Notes under the pieces: generated by a model
Databases searched by the model: none
The model's input: only the letters and a program-made list of their open reading frames with translations
Told to the model about the DNA's origin: nothing
Position numbers and translations under genes: made by a program
Assembly: GCF_000002995.4 (NCBI RefSeq)
Contig: NW_025062476.1
Span: forward strand, 13,256,001 to 13,320,000
Source of the DNA: Brugia malayi
Lineage: Eukaryota > Nematoda > Chromadorea > Rhabditida > Onchocercidae
DNA length: 64,000 nucleotides
Reading direction: 5' to 3'
Shown: one piece after another, positions 23,362-37,415 of the stretch
Numbering within the stretch: the stretch's first letter is position 1
Layout of the letters: every line of letters begins with the position of its first letter

Positions 23362-26300
23362 TCATAAATCTTCCAAAAATTTGACCAATTTTTGAGCAAT
23401 TTTATAATGTATGAATGTTGATGGATACCATTGATTATAATAAGCATAATCGAAAGCTTTAAGTGATCTGAAAATTATTGATCTGCTTTAAGTGATCTAA
23501 AAATTATTAATCATTGATCTGCTTTAAGTAATCTGAGGATTATTTAACCACTGATCTGCTTTAAGTGATTTAAAAATTACTAATCCACTGATCTGCTTTA
23601 AGTGATCTAAGAATTATTAATCACTGATCTGCTTTAAGTGATCTAAAAATTATTAATCATTAGTCTACTTTAAGTGATCTAAAAATTACTAATCCATTGA
23701 TCTGCTTTAGGTGATCTAAGAATTATTAATCACTGAATAAGTTAATATCTTTTTTTTATTATCATTCATTCAAATAAATGATAAATGAAAAAATTTCTTC
23801 ACTCATGCCTTAAATTTTAAAATTGAACCTTTATTGAACATTTATGAAATTAAATTTCAAAATTGAACCGCTATCTAGTAAAAAAAAAAAAAAAAAAATT
23901 AGCGAAATCATTGTAAACAAACGTACGTCATATTATTTTGTTGATACGTGAATGATTCATTTGTATTTAAACCTCTTATAGCATCAACAATTGCACCATT
24001 CAAATCAAACAAACGAATTTGTCGATTGTCATAACCTTTGATTGTCATTAATCTCCAAAGTTTCTAAAATATAAAACGAAGAAATGAAAAAATAATTTGA
24101 ACATTTGAAAATTTTATTTTATATTAAAATTTAAATTGAATGCTACTGGTATATTTAATACTTTTTTCATTTATTTGCATAAAAATTTGTGATATATCCA
24201 ATCATAGTTTTATACTTTCTCATAACGCTTATCATTTTTTAGTAGTAATTGTGCTGGATAAAAATGTAAACAATATGAAATAAATGCTATTATTATTATT
24301 ATTATTATCATCATCATCATCATCATCATCATTATGATTATTATTATCGCTAATTATTATTATTATTATTATCACTATTACTATTATTATCATTATTATT
24401 ACATGCTAATATACCGAATTGATATGTGAAATCATTGAAGATAATTTCAAATTATCATTTCCATTTGCGATTAACATTGCATAACCAGGTGTTTCATATG
24501 GATCAATCAAATTCATAATTATGATAATACCTTGAAAATTTTTTCATAATTAAAAAAAAGAAAAATGTTTAACATTTATAAGAAAAATGATAAATTATTT
24601 ATTTCCTCTTTTTATGATCGTTGCAAATCGATATTTAAAACATATTTAAATTTAAAACATATACAAACTTTTAAAACACATTAAAATAAAAGTTTAAAAC
24701 ATATTTAAATTTAAAATGCGTTTAACTTTAAAACACATCTAAAAAATTTGAAATATATTTAAATTCAAAAAAAAAACACGTGACACTATCATTCAGCTAA
24801 ATTAGCTTTGAAAAAGTGGAAAAGATTATTATTTTTTTCATCCTTTTTAATCTAAATTATTAAAATTCTGTGAGACGGAAAGCTTTTAGCTGCAAATATT
24901 ATATATTTTAATCAGTTCAAAAAATAAAACTATTATTTGTGTAATTAATATAATAATAATAATGTTTCCTTAATGATAGTGATGTTATCAATTTTTTTTT
25001 TTTTTTTTAAATTTGAAATTAAGTTTACAAAAAATTCACAAACAAAAAAAAAGAAAGAAACAACCATTATCCACTGTATTGATTAAACCTAACACAGCAT
25101 TTGCTATATTATCATTAATCTTATCAATGCTAATTCTTTTATCAGTGATATCATTTTGTTGATGCAATATTAATTCCGATAATCCACCAACTTGTAAAAT
25201 AATCAATGAATCTAAAATGTAAAATATTGCTAAATTAATTTCAGTTTTAATTTATTGAACAAAAAAAATTTTTTAACATTGATAATAAAAATAGCTTATT
25301 GCATTAGCTATCATCAAAAAGTGAAAACTAATCAAAATTCATTTAATTCATAAAGAAAAAAGTAAAATAATCAAAGTAATTTATTTTAATTTATTCTTCT
25401 TCCAAAAAAAAAAAAAAAAACAAAAAATTAAAGAAAAAATATTTTAATCAATAAATTAAATTTTTTAAAATTTTTAGAAAACAAATATTTTCATTAAAAA
25501 AGAGAATGTTGTAATCAAATAAATTAAATTTTAACATTTTTAGAAAACAAATTTTTTTAATTGTTTTTATAATTGAAATTTTTAATATGATATATGATAT
25601 GATATGATAAGATAAGATATTTTAAATACTAATATAATTATAAATTTATTTATTAAATTTTTTTTTTAACCTTTTGGTATGATACGATGATTCATGCAAT
25701 GATATTCAATTTGCCATAGTATTCCTGACCAATCAGAGAAAAATTTATTATTATAACCACTTTGTGCTCCACTATATGCATAATTAATATACTAAAACAA
25801 GAAATTAAATAATTAAAATTAAATTAAAATTAAATAATGAAATTAAATAAAAATTTGTCAGTTTTATAAAAAAAAAATTCAACAAAAAACAAAAAATTTA
25901 TTTGCCAATTTTTCCTCTCTTCTTTTTCCTCTTATTTCTTCAAAATTATTTCTAATTTTTTTAAAATTATTTTATCAATTAATTAATCTAAAAACAAAAG
26001 CAAAAAAAAAAAAATTAGGATGAAATTATTTATAAATTTTTTTTTTTTTGCATCCTATTAATTAATTAATTATAAAAAAAGAATGAAAAAATTGTGGAAA
26101 AAAGAATTATATCTTTCTTTTTTCCATGTAATTAATTAACTTAAAATTGTAAGCAATAATTAATTAACTAATTTAAAATTATAAACAGCAATTAGTAAAT
26201 AATTAATTAATTAATTTAAAACTGTAAACAATTAAGAGTAATAATTATTTATTAAATTTAACAAAAAAAAAAAAAGACGAAAGAAAAGAAATGAAAAAAA

Positions 26301-27779
26301 TGAATTTTTTTTTTTTTTTTTAAAATGCTAATATAATAAATTAGCATAAATTATTTTATTATATTAACAATTATTTGAACAAAAAAAGAAACAAAAACAA
26401 AAACAAAAAACAAACAAAATTAATTAAAAATAAATTATTTTATTATATTAACAATTATTTGAACAAAAAAGAAACAAAAACAAAATTAGTAAAAAATTTT
26501 GTTTTTTATTTTTTAAAATTACTTATCTCATCACATTGAAGCATTTTATTCAAATATTCTGGCCATACTGGGCCATTTGAATTTCTTGCAAAGCCATGCG
26601 AATGTGTGCTAAATTCAATTCCATCATCTGTTAAATCATCACCAAATATAATTAGCTGTGAGCATGGCACATTATGTGGCTAAAAAAAAATTATTAGTAA
26701 AAATAAAGTAAACAAAAGAACTCACAAATATAAATTTTAAAAGTATTTTAAAAAAGAAACAAACGATAAAAAAAAAATTCGATCAAATTTTATTTGAATT
26801 AATTTATAAATATAGTTTTGAATTATTTTTTTTTGTTTGTTTGTTTATTTTGTTTGCTTGTTTTTATTTAAATTTCATTTAAAAGATTTAAAATAATTTT
26901 GCAGAACTTCGTTTTCTTTTTTTTTTTGACATTTTACTAAAAATTATTTCGAAGATTAGTGCCACTCATTCCATTAGTGAATGGAATTAATTACTCATTA
27001 ATTAATGAGCTAATTTAATTTATAATAAATTAATGAGTTAATTTAATTAAAAATAAATATTGTTAATGTTATTATTATTATTAGTATTATTATTATCATT
27101 ATCACGATCGCTATCATTATCAGAAGAACAAGAAAGACAAAACTTACTTATATCATCAAATCATTTTGTTTTAATTTTTTGCTTTTTTTAAATTTACCTG
27201 GTAATAAATATCTTTAAAAAAAGAAAAAAAAATCTTTACTTATCACATCTTATCTTATCATTTAAATACTTCATTATAAAATGTCAGTAATAGTATGATA
27301 AAATATCAAATGAAATTTTTGACTTACAAAATTAAATATCCATTTTTTTTTTTACAAATTTTAACTTACATTTAAATTTATCAAATTCATTTATAGCAAA
27401 AATATTATATAACAAAAGAAAAAAAAAGCAAATAAAATTTACTGATAAGTTAAAAAATGACTAATAGATAAGGTATTAAATGATAAATTACTTACCTTAT
27501 AAAAGTAAATTAAATGATTTGCAAAAAAAAGCAATTAAAATTTACTGATAAGTTAAAAAATGACTAATGGATAAGGTATTAAATGATAAATTACTTACCT
27601 TATAAAAGTAAATTAAATGATTTGCAAAAAAAAGCAATTAAAATTTACTGATAAGTTAAAAAATGACTAATGGATAAGGTATTAAATGATAAATTACTTA
27701 CCTTATGAAGTAAGTTAAATGTTTGCAAATGTGGTAGAATAATTATTATTGAATGTAAGCTAATAAGCAACCTTATCAT
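23362..27779 (-). CDS. SGNH/GDSL-family secreted protein, catalytic residues lost (probable pseudoenzyme)
   Basis: Seven exons (minus): 27702-27779, 26527-26679, 25671-25791, 25065-25211, 24415-24530, 23927-24063 and 23362-23467, giving 285 aa with all phases fitting. Residues 1-20 are a signal-peptide-like segment (MIRLLISLHSIIIILPHLQ). Family blocks are clear: block I QLIIFGDDLTDDG, then RNSNGPVWPEYLNKML, block II INYAYSGAQSG, block III LQVGGLSEL, and C-terminal YNQWYPSTFIHYKIAQKLVKF. In active enzymes block I is GDS, block III is GxND and the last block is DxxHP. Here the Ser is Asp41, the Asn is Leu128, the Asp is Asn262 and the His is Tyr265; only the block II Gly85 is kept. It is therefore unlikely to be a hydrolase and may be a secreted binding protein. 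The exon-2 donor reads GAG/ATAAGT (AT, not GT), so a broken or mis-sequenced gene is also possible. Confidence 0.68.
23460..23745 (-). repeat. Tandem repeat that duplicates the last-intron 3' splice site
   Basis: About eight copies of a 29-38-bp unit. On the minus strand each reads AAAGCAGATCA, spacer, AATAATTTTTAG, ATCACTTAAAGC. The copy nearest the gene end is the predicted acceptor plus first 12 exon bases (TTTTCAG/ATCACTTAAAGC). The other seven lie upstream in the intron; six keep an AG at the same place. Confidence 0.85.
26340..26480. repeat. Duplicated ~80-bp intronic segment
   Basis: Two copies of a segment with TAAATTATTTTATTATATTA, then ACAATTATTTGAACAAAAAA and GAAACAAAAAC, within an intron of the SGNH gene. 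Confidence 0.7.
27420..27720 (-). repeat. 103-bp tandem repeat that duplicates the exon-1 donor
   Basis: About 2.9 copies with 103-bp spacing. Read on the minus strand each holds an ATAAG/GTAAGTAATTTATC donor, near 27701 (the predicted one), 27598 and 27495. The exon side is also copied: ATTTAACTTACTTCATAAG in exon 1 against ATTTAATTTACTTTTATAAG in the copies. Confidence 0.85.
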
Positions 27780-28984
27780 AATGAAATAATTTAAACTAAA
27801 TTTACAAAAAAAAAAACTATTTGTTTAATTATTTAATTTTTTATACAAAATTAATCTTTGATCGTTCTTTTTTTTTTTTAAAACAAAAAAACAAAAAAAA
27901 AGAGAGAGAAATTTTTATTTTATAAACAGCTGCGCAAATTTTGATTAAAACCGTTCGTATCGTTTAAATTAATTTTTATCATTATCGTATAATTGTTAAT
28001 CTATTTTTACAAACATTTTTTGTACAATTCTTGAAAAAAAAAAGAATTCGTTTGTTTACTTTCTATTTCAGGCAAATTTAATTTGTTTACTTTCTATTTT
28101 AGGCAAATTTTTGAAATATTGAAATATGAAATGAATAGACAAATAATTCCCGAGAAAACATAAATTCTCTCTCTCTCTTTTTTTTTTTTTGATTATTATT
28201 TATTACAATAAATTTGTTTAGCTTCATAAAAAATTTTATAAAAAAAAATTTTAAATATTTGAAAAATTTTTTTCTCTCAAATTAAATGTATTAATAAATG
28301 TCATTTGAAAAAGAAGAAAAAAAAAAAAAAAACACAATAATTCTGAGAAATTGATGAATTTAATTTTTGATGAAATTATTTTTCATTTGAATTTAATTGA
28401 TGAATTTAATTTTTCATTTAAACAATTTTAAAACTATAATTACTGATAATTATTAAAGTAATAATTAGTAAATTAAAAGTTCCAAATGTAATTTAAAAAA
28501 AAAAATAATAGAAATAATATTAAATTAACACTAAGAATAAAAAATTAATACTAAAAAAGCGTATATAATAATTTTTTAAAAAAAAAGAATAAATTTTGTA
28601 AAATATCGGATTTATTTAATAAATTTTTCCAATAATTATAATATTAATATTCGAATAAATGTTATTATCATTTCAAAGAAAAGAAAATAAAAAAAAAAAT
28701 ATTTCTAAAAAAAAAAAAGAAATAAAAAAATTTTTCAAAGAAAGATAAAAAATATTCAAATATTCATTTCACTATTACATTCTTACAATAATTTTTCCGG
28801 AAAATAGAACGGAATATTGGAATAATAATCAGGAAAGAAGAAAAAAAAAAGGAAAACAATACCTGAATAAACTTATTAAAAACTATAATGAAATGAAAAA
28901 AGAAATGCAAAATAACAATTTTAATTAAAATATTATTAATTAAACACTAAATTTTATTATAATATCTTTATAGTTAAATGTTAA

Positions 28985-29255
28985 ACAAAAATTGATTATA
29001 TTTTTATACAAAAATATTAAATTAATTATAAATTTTGATTCAAAAATGATTATATTTTAATACAAAATTATTAAATTAATTGTAAATTTTGATTAAAAAT
29101 TGATTATAATTTTATACAAAAATATTAAATTAATTATAAATTTTGATTAAAAATTCATTATATTTTTATAAAAATATTCAATTAATTGTAAATTTTGATT
29201 ATAAATTTTGATTAAAAAATGATCATATTTTTATACAAAAATATTAAATTAATTG
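28985..29255. repeat. ~55-60-bp AT-only tandem repeat
   Basis: Four to five diverged copies containing AATATTAAATTAATTATAAA, TTTTGATTAAAAATTGATTA and TATTTTTATACAAA. No coding potential. Confidence 0.75.
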
Positions 29256-30335
29256 TAAATTTTTTTCCGCTTTTTTTGATTGCTTTTCTTTTTTTTTTTG
29301 ATTAATATTTAATTAATTAATTAATTTATTTATTTTTTAATAAATTGAAAGCATAATAAAAGCAAACATTTTAATTTCATTTTTCTCAAACAAATTGACA
29401 TTATCAAAAGAGCAATAATATTAGTGATAAAAATTTAAAAAAAAAAAACAAAAAAATATTGGGTAATATTTTTTGAATAAAAGAAAAAAAAAATTTTTAA
29501 ATGAATGATATTATGAAAAGATTATCAAATATTATCAATAAATAAAGCTAAAAATTAATGATAATGAAATTTAGTGCTAAAATTAATTTGTTCTCATTTT
29601 TGATAAAAAGAACTAAAAAAATTTATTTTTTTTTTTTTTAAAGACTTATCACTTTATCATTCGTTCAATTTTTTTTTTTTCTTTTAAAATATAAATTCTC
29701 ATTTCAAATATATATATATATATTAAATTAAATTAAAAGTAAAAAAGAGAAGGAGAGAGAGAGAGGGGAAAAGAAAGAGAGATAAGAGAAAGATTTCATT
29801 TTTAAAGGAAAAAAATTTCGTTTTTTTCTTTTTTGCTTCTAATAAAATAATAAAAAGTTAAAGTGAAAGTTTTAGATATGAAAGAATTTTAAAATGGAAA
29901 GAAAAAAAAAGATTGGAAAGAAAAGAACAAATTGTTGAATTTATCATTTTATAATAAAAGTACAAATAAGAAAAAAAGAAATAAAATGGGAAACAAAGAA
30001 AAGAAAAGAAAGAAAAAGGGAGAAGAGAAAAGAAATGTTTCACTTTGTTTATAACTAAAAGAAGAAGAGAAAGAGAGAGAGAGGAGAGAGACGGACAGAG
30101 AGAGAGATAGAGAGGGAGAGAGAGTAGCTTTCTTTTACAAAACATTGATGAAAATCATAATTTGTGAAAAAGGAAGGAAGAAGAAGAAGAAGAAGAGGAG
30201 AAAAAAAAAGATATTTTCTTATTTCGATTATCAGTCAAATTGTCATTACCACTGACATTTACTCTTACGTAATAACGGAATTGATTAATTTCATTCAATT
30301 CTTTATTCAATTTGTATAAAATTACTTTTTAATGT

Positions 30336-32085
30336 CTGATATGATATGATATGATATTGTTATGATATGATATGGTATGATATTGTTATGATATGATATG
30401 ATATGATATGGTATGATATTGTTATGATATGATATGGTATGATATTGTTATGATATGATATGGTATGATATTGTTATGATATGATATGGTATGATATTGT
30501 TATGATATGATATGGTATGATATTGTTATGATATGATATGGTATGATATTGTTATGATATGATATGGTATGATATTGTTATGATATGATATGGTATGATA
30601 TTGTTTATGATATGATATGTATGATATTGTTATGATATGATATGTATGATATTGTTATGATATGATATGGTATGATATTGTTATGATATGATATGGTATG
30701 ATATTGTTATGATATGATATGGTATGATATTGTTATGATATGATATGGTATGATATTGTTATGATATGATATGATATGGTATGATATTGTTATGATATGA
30801 TATGGTATGATATTGTTATGATATGATATGGTATGATATTGTTATGATATGATATGGTATGATATTGTTATGATATTGTTATGATATTGGTATGATATTG
30901 TTATGATATGATATGGTATGATATTGTTATGATATGATATGGTATGATATTGTTATGATGATATGATATGGTATGATATTGTTATGATATGATATGGTAT
31001 GATATTGTTATGATATGATATGGTATGATATTGTTATGATATGATATGGTATGATATTGTTATGATATGATATGGTATGATATTGTTATGATATGATATG
31101 GTTATGATATTGTTATGATATGATATGGTATGATATTGTTATGATATGATATGGTATGATATTGTTATGATATGATATGGTATGATATTGTTATGATATG
31201 ATATGGTATGATATTGTTATGATATGATATGGTATGATATTGTTATGATATGATATGGTATGATATTGTTATGATATGATATGGTATGATATTGTTATGA
31301 TATGATATTGGTATGATATTGTTATGATATGATATGGTATGATATTGTTATGATATGATATGGTATGATATTGTTATGATATGATATGGTATGATATTGT
31401 TATGATATGATATGGTATGATATTGTTATGATATGATATGGTATGATATTGTTATGATATGATATGATATTGTTATGATATGATATGGTATGATATTGTT
31501 ATGATATGATATGGTATGATATTGTTATGATATGATATGGTATGATATTGTTATGATATGATATGGTATGATATTGTTATGATATGATATGGTATGATAT
31601 TGTTATGATATGATATGGTATGATATTGTTATGATATGATATGGTATGATATTGTTATGATATGATATGGTATGATATTGTTATGATATGATATGGTATG
31701 ATATTGTTATGATATGATGATATGGTATGATATTGTTATGATATGATATGGTATGATATTGTTATGATATATATGTATGATATTGTTATGATATGATATG
31801 GTATGATATTGTTATGATATGATATGGTATGATATTGTTATGATATGATATGGTATGATATTGTTATGATATGATATGGTATGATATTGTTATGATATGA
31901 TATGATATTGTTATGATATGATATGATATGGTATGATATTGTTATGATATGATATAGTATGATATTGTTATGATATGATATGGTATATATATTGATATGG
32001 TATGATATTGTTATGATATGATATGATATGATATTGTCATGATATGATATGGTATGATATTGTTATGATATGATATGATATGACA
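30336..32085. repeat. 1.7-kb minisatellite, 26-bp unit (GATAT/GGTAT)
   Basis: More than 60 head-to-tail copies of a 26-bp unit formed by GTTATGATATGAT followed by ATGGTATGATATT. The halves are related, so the unit itself looks like a diverged 13-bp dimer. Most copies are identical. Exceptions are single-base and 5-bp indels (for example near 30604, 30875, 30958, 31305, 31465, 31775, 31905 and 31985). It lies in the divergent region upstream of KLF and SGNH. Confidence 0.95.
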
Positions 32086-32139
32086 GCAATTTGATCCATA
32101 ATATCTACAATATCATTGCATTAATTATCATGCAGTAAT

Positions 32140-32338
32140 TATTATTATTGCCATTATCACTATTATTTATTATTATTAGTATCGAATCAAAAATCTTCTT
32201 GGAATGTTCATATGCAATACATTATTATTATTTTTTTAGCACTATTATTATTTGTTATTATAATTATCATTATTACCAGTGTTATTGTCACCATTATTAT
32301 TAATATTATCATTGTTATCATTATCTTTATTATTATTA

Positions 32339-32377
<39 letters not shown>

Positions 32378-32510
32378 CATTACTATTATTATTATCATTA
32401 TTATTATTAATACTATTGTTATTATTAAACTTTACTATTATTACTATTACCACCTTTAGTTACGACTATCATTACCAGTATTATTATAATTACTAATATT
32501 GATATTACTA
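32140..32510. repeat. ATT/ATC microsatellite cluster
   Basis: Impure (ATT)n with ATC, ACC and GTT interruptions and one pure tract near 32340-32378. Long Ile/Leu-only and Asn-only open frames on both strands here are repeat artefacts. Confidence 0.85.
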
Positions 32511-32623
32511 ACATATTACTTTATTGCAGTTCATTATTACATTATTATTGTTACTTCTGCTTGTTCTGAAATAAATTTCACTTTTTTCCTTGTCAAGTGA
32601 TCTCGAACAATTAAGTTAATATT

Positions 32624-35821
<3,198 letters not shown>

Positions 35822-36359
35822 TCGAAAGAAGAAATGAATTTCATATTTATAATTTCATACAAAAAGAAAAAAAAAAAAAAAAAGAAATTTCATATTTCAG
35901 TATGTTAAAAAGTACGATGTGCTTTATAGCCGAATCAACAAATCGAGGAGAATTCAAACAAAGAAACGTTACTAAAGAAAAACAAATAAAATACATTGGG
36001 AATGATAAAGTTATTATGTTGTAAATGATACCAAGAAATTAACTTCACTACTAAAGAAAATATGAATAAATATTTAAATGCTTACTTCACTTTTTCAACT
36101 GTAGGAATTAAAAAATATGCTCGAAAAATGTAAGACAGAAAAGATTGGTACTCAGTACAATAACAAAGAATAAATCAAGCATGTTTCAATTTGAAAAAAC
36201 AAAAAGATTCCAATTGAAATAGATTAAAATTTCATGCTGGAATGAAAATAAACTTGTTTTTGCCAGTTATTACAATAGTAAGCATTATGTTTTCATATCA
36301 ATATATAATCAGCTTATAGTGGTAATATTTTGTATATATACAAAAATGAACAAATAATA
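35822..36359. other. Convergent 3' flanks of KLF and INIP
   Basis: A 538-bp interval between two convergent stops. One poly(A) run (35867-35883); no exon recognised. Less repetitive than other spacers, it is probably mostly 3' UTR sequence. Confidence 0.5.
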
Positions 36360-37415
36360 TTAAGGAGGTGATATTCTTGGAAAAACAGGTAATATATTAT
36401 TATATTGCGAATTGGTCGGGATAAATGTAATCGATGTTTGTGATTCCAAATTGTTTACTAATTGAACTGTACGTGGATCACAACGTGGAGTTATTGAATC
36501 CGATGCTAACGAACGGTTCGACGCCCTTAATGAGCAAAATTAATTTTTAGTTAACATTATATAGCACTCGTACAAATTAAGTTAACAAAGTAATATTTAA
36601 ATTTTAGAATGCTATTAAGGATCATGAACAATTTTGCTGTCCCGTTTTGCATTAGTTGTTTCAATGATATTAGCATAATGATAATGTTGAATTATTAAAT
36701 TATAATACCCAGAATTTTTCATCATCAATTGTCGTGTTCTATTCAATTCTTCCAATAGTTTACGATTATTGTCTTCTGAAATAAAACAAACAAAATCCAT
36801 TTTATTATGCAAAGGCTTCATTTCAAATCAGAAAAAGATGTTAAAAACTCATTTTCATTGCAATTATTAACAAGAACTGTCCATCTGCTTGTCTAACTGT
36901 TAATTTAGAATGTTAGAGTACTGGAAAATATGACAAACTTTAAAAAATATAGTGATGAAGCAAGATTTTCTGACAATATAGTTTCTATTCTTTCTTATTT
37001 TATCTATTTAAAAAACATTTGTGAGAGAAAAAAAGGCTGTGATCATTTTACAAACACTTTTTCCACTTCACAGTCACGGTCGTTAGTTAATTAATTAAAC
37101 AAAAAAAAAAAAAAAAAAAAGTAGTCGAAACGTCACTAAAGGCAAATCGTTTTGATTTTCAAATTTCTATCAATTGTTTAACAACCAAACCATAAGATAT
37201 GGTGCTGTATTTCATGCATTATATCATTCAGTAAGTAATACTTATAAAATCTATACAGAATTTTAATTTTACTTAGTGATGATAATATAGTTAACAGAAG
37301 AGTTATCACCAGGAAGAAAACAAAAACCTATAAACATAGAAGTTCATTTACTATGATTGTCGAATTTATTCTACCAAAAAAAAAAAGAAGTGTTACCTTG
37401 TTTTGAAGATGCCAT
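36360..37415 (-). CDS. inip: SOSS complex subunit C (INIP) orthologue
   Basis: Three exons (minus): 37397-37415, 36709-36775 and 36360-36525, giving 83 aa. The start lies in an exon preceded by ATTTCAG (near 37465). The product begins MASSKQEDNNRKLLEELNRTRQ, then LMMKNSGASNRSLASDS, and ends SITFIPTNSQYNNILPVFPR-ISPP. Animal INIP proteins share this plan: an N-terminal helix with NRxxxLxELxxxRxxLM, then GAS, and a C-terminal block 'yFITqdS.fgN.ILPVlPRl.P'. INIP joins INTS3 and the ssDNA-binding protein NABP in the SOSS complex, which acts in double-strand-break repair in the nucleus. The middle linker is shorter than in vertebrates (about 104 aa in human). The exon-3 acceptor (CATTAAG) is weak, but only it gives the right phase. 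Confidence 0.82.

Larger units (their letters stand above)
27780..32623. other. Divergent intergenic region with large minisatellite
   Basis: It lies between the starts of the minus-strand SGNH gene and the plus-strand KLF gene, so both promoters should be here. Contents: a ~55-60-bp degenerate repeat (28990-29250), purine-rich GAGA blocks (29750-29790, 30060-30125), the 26-bp minisatellite, and ATT microsatellites (32140-32510). I see no gene. Confidence 0.6.

Noticed and set aside
32208..32496. Long Ile/Leu and Asn frames on both strands
   Set aside because: Translations of an ATT/AAT microsatellite.
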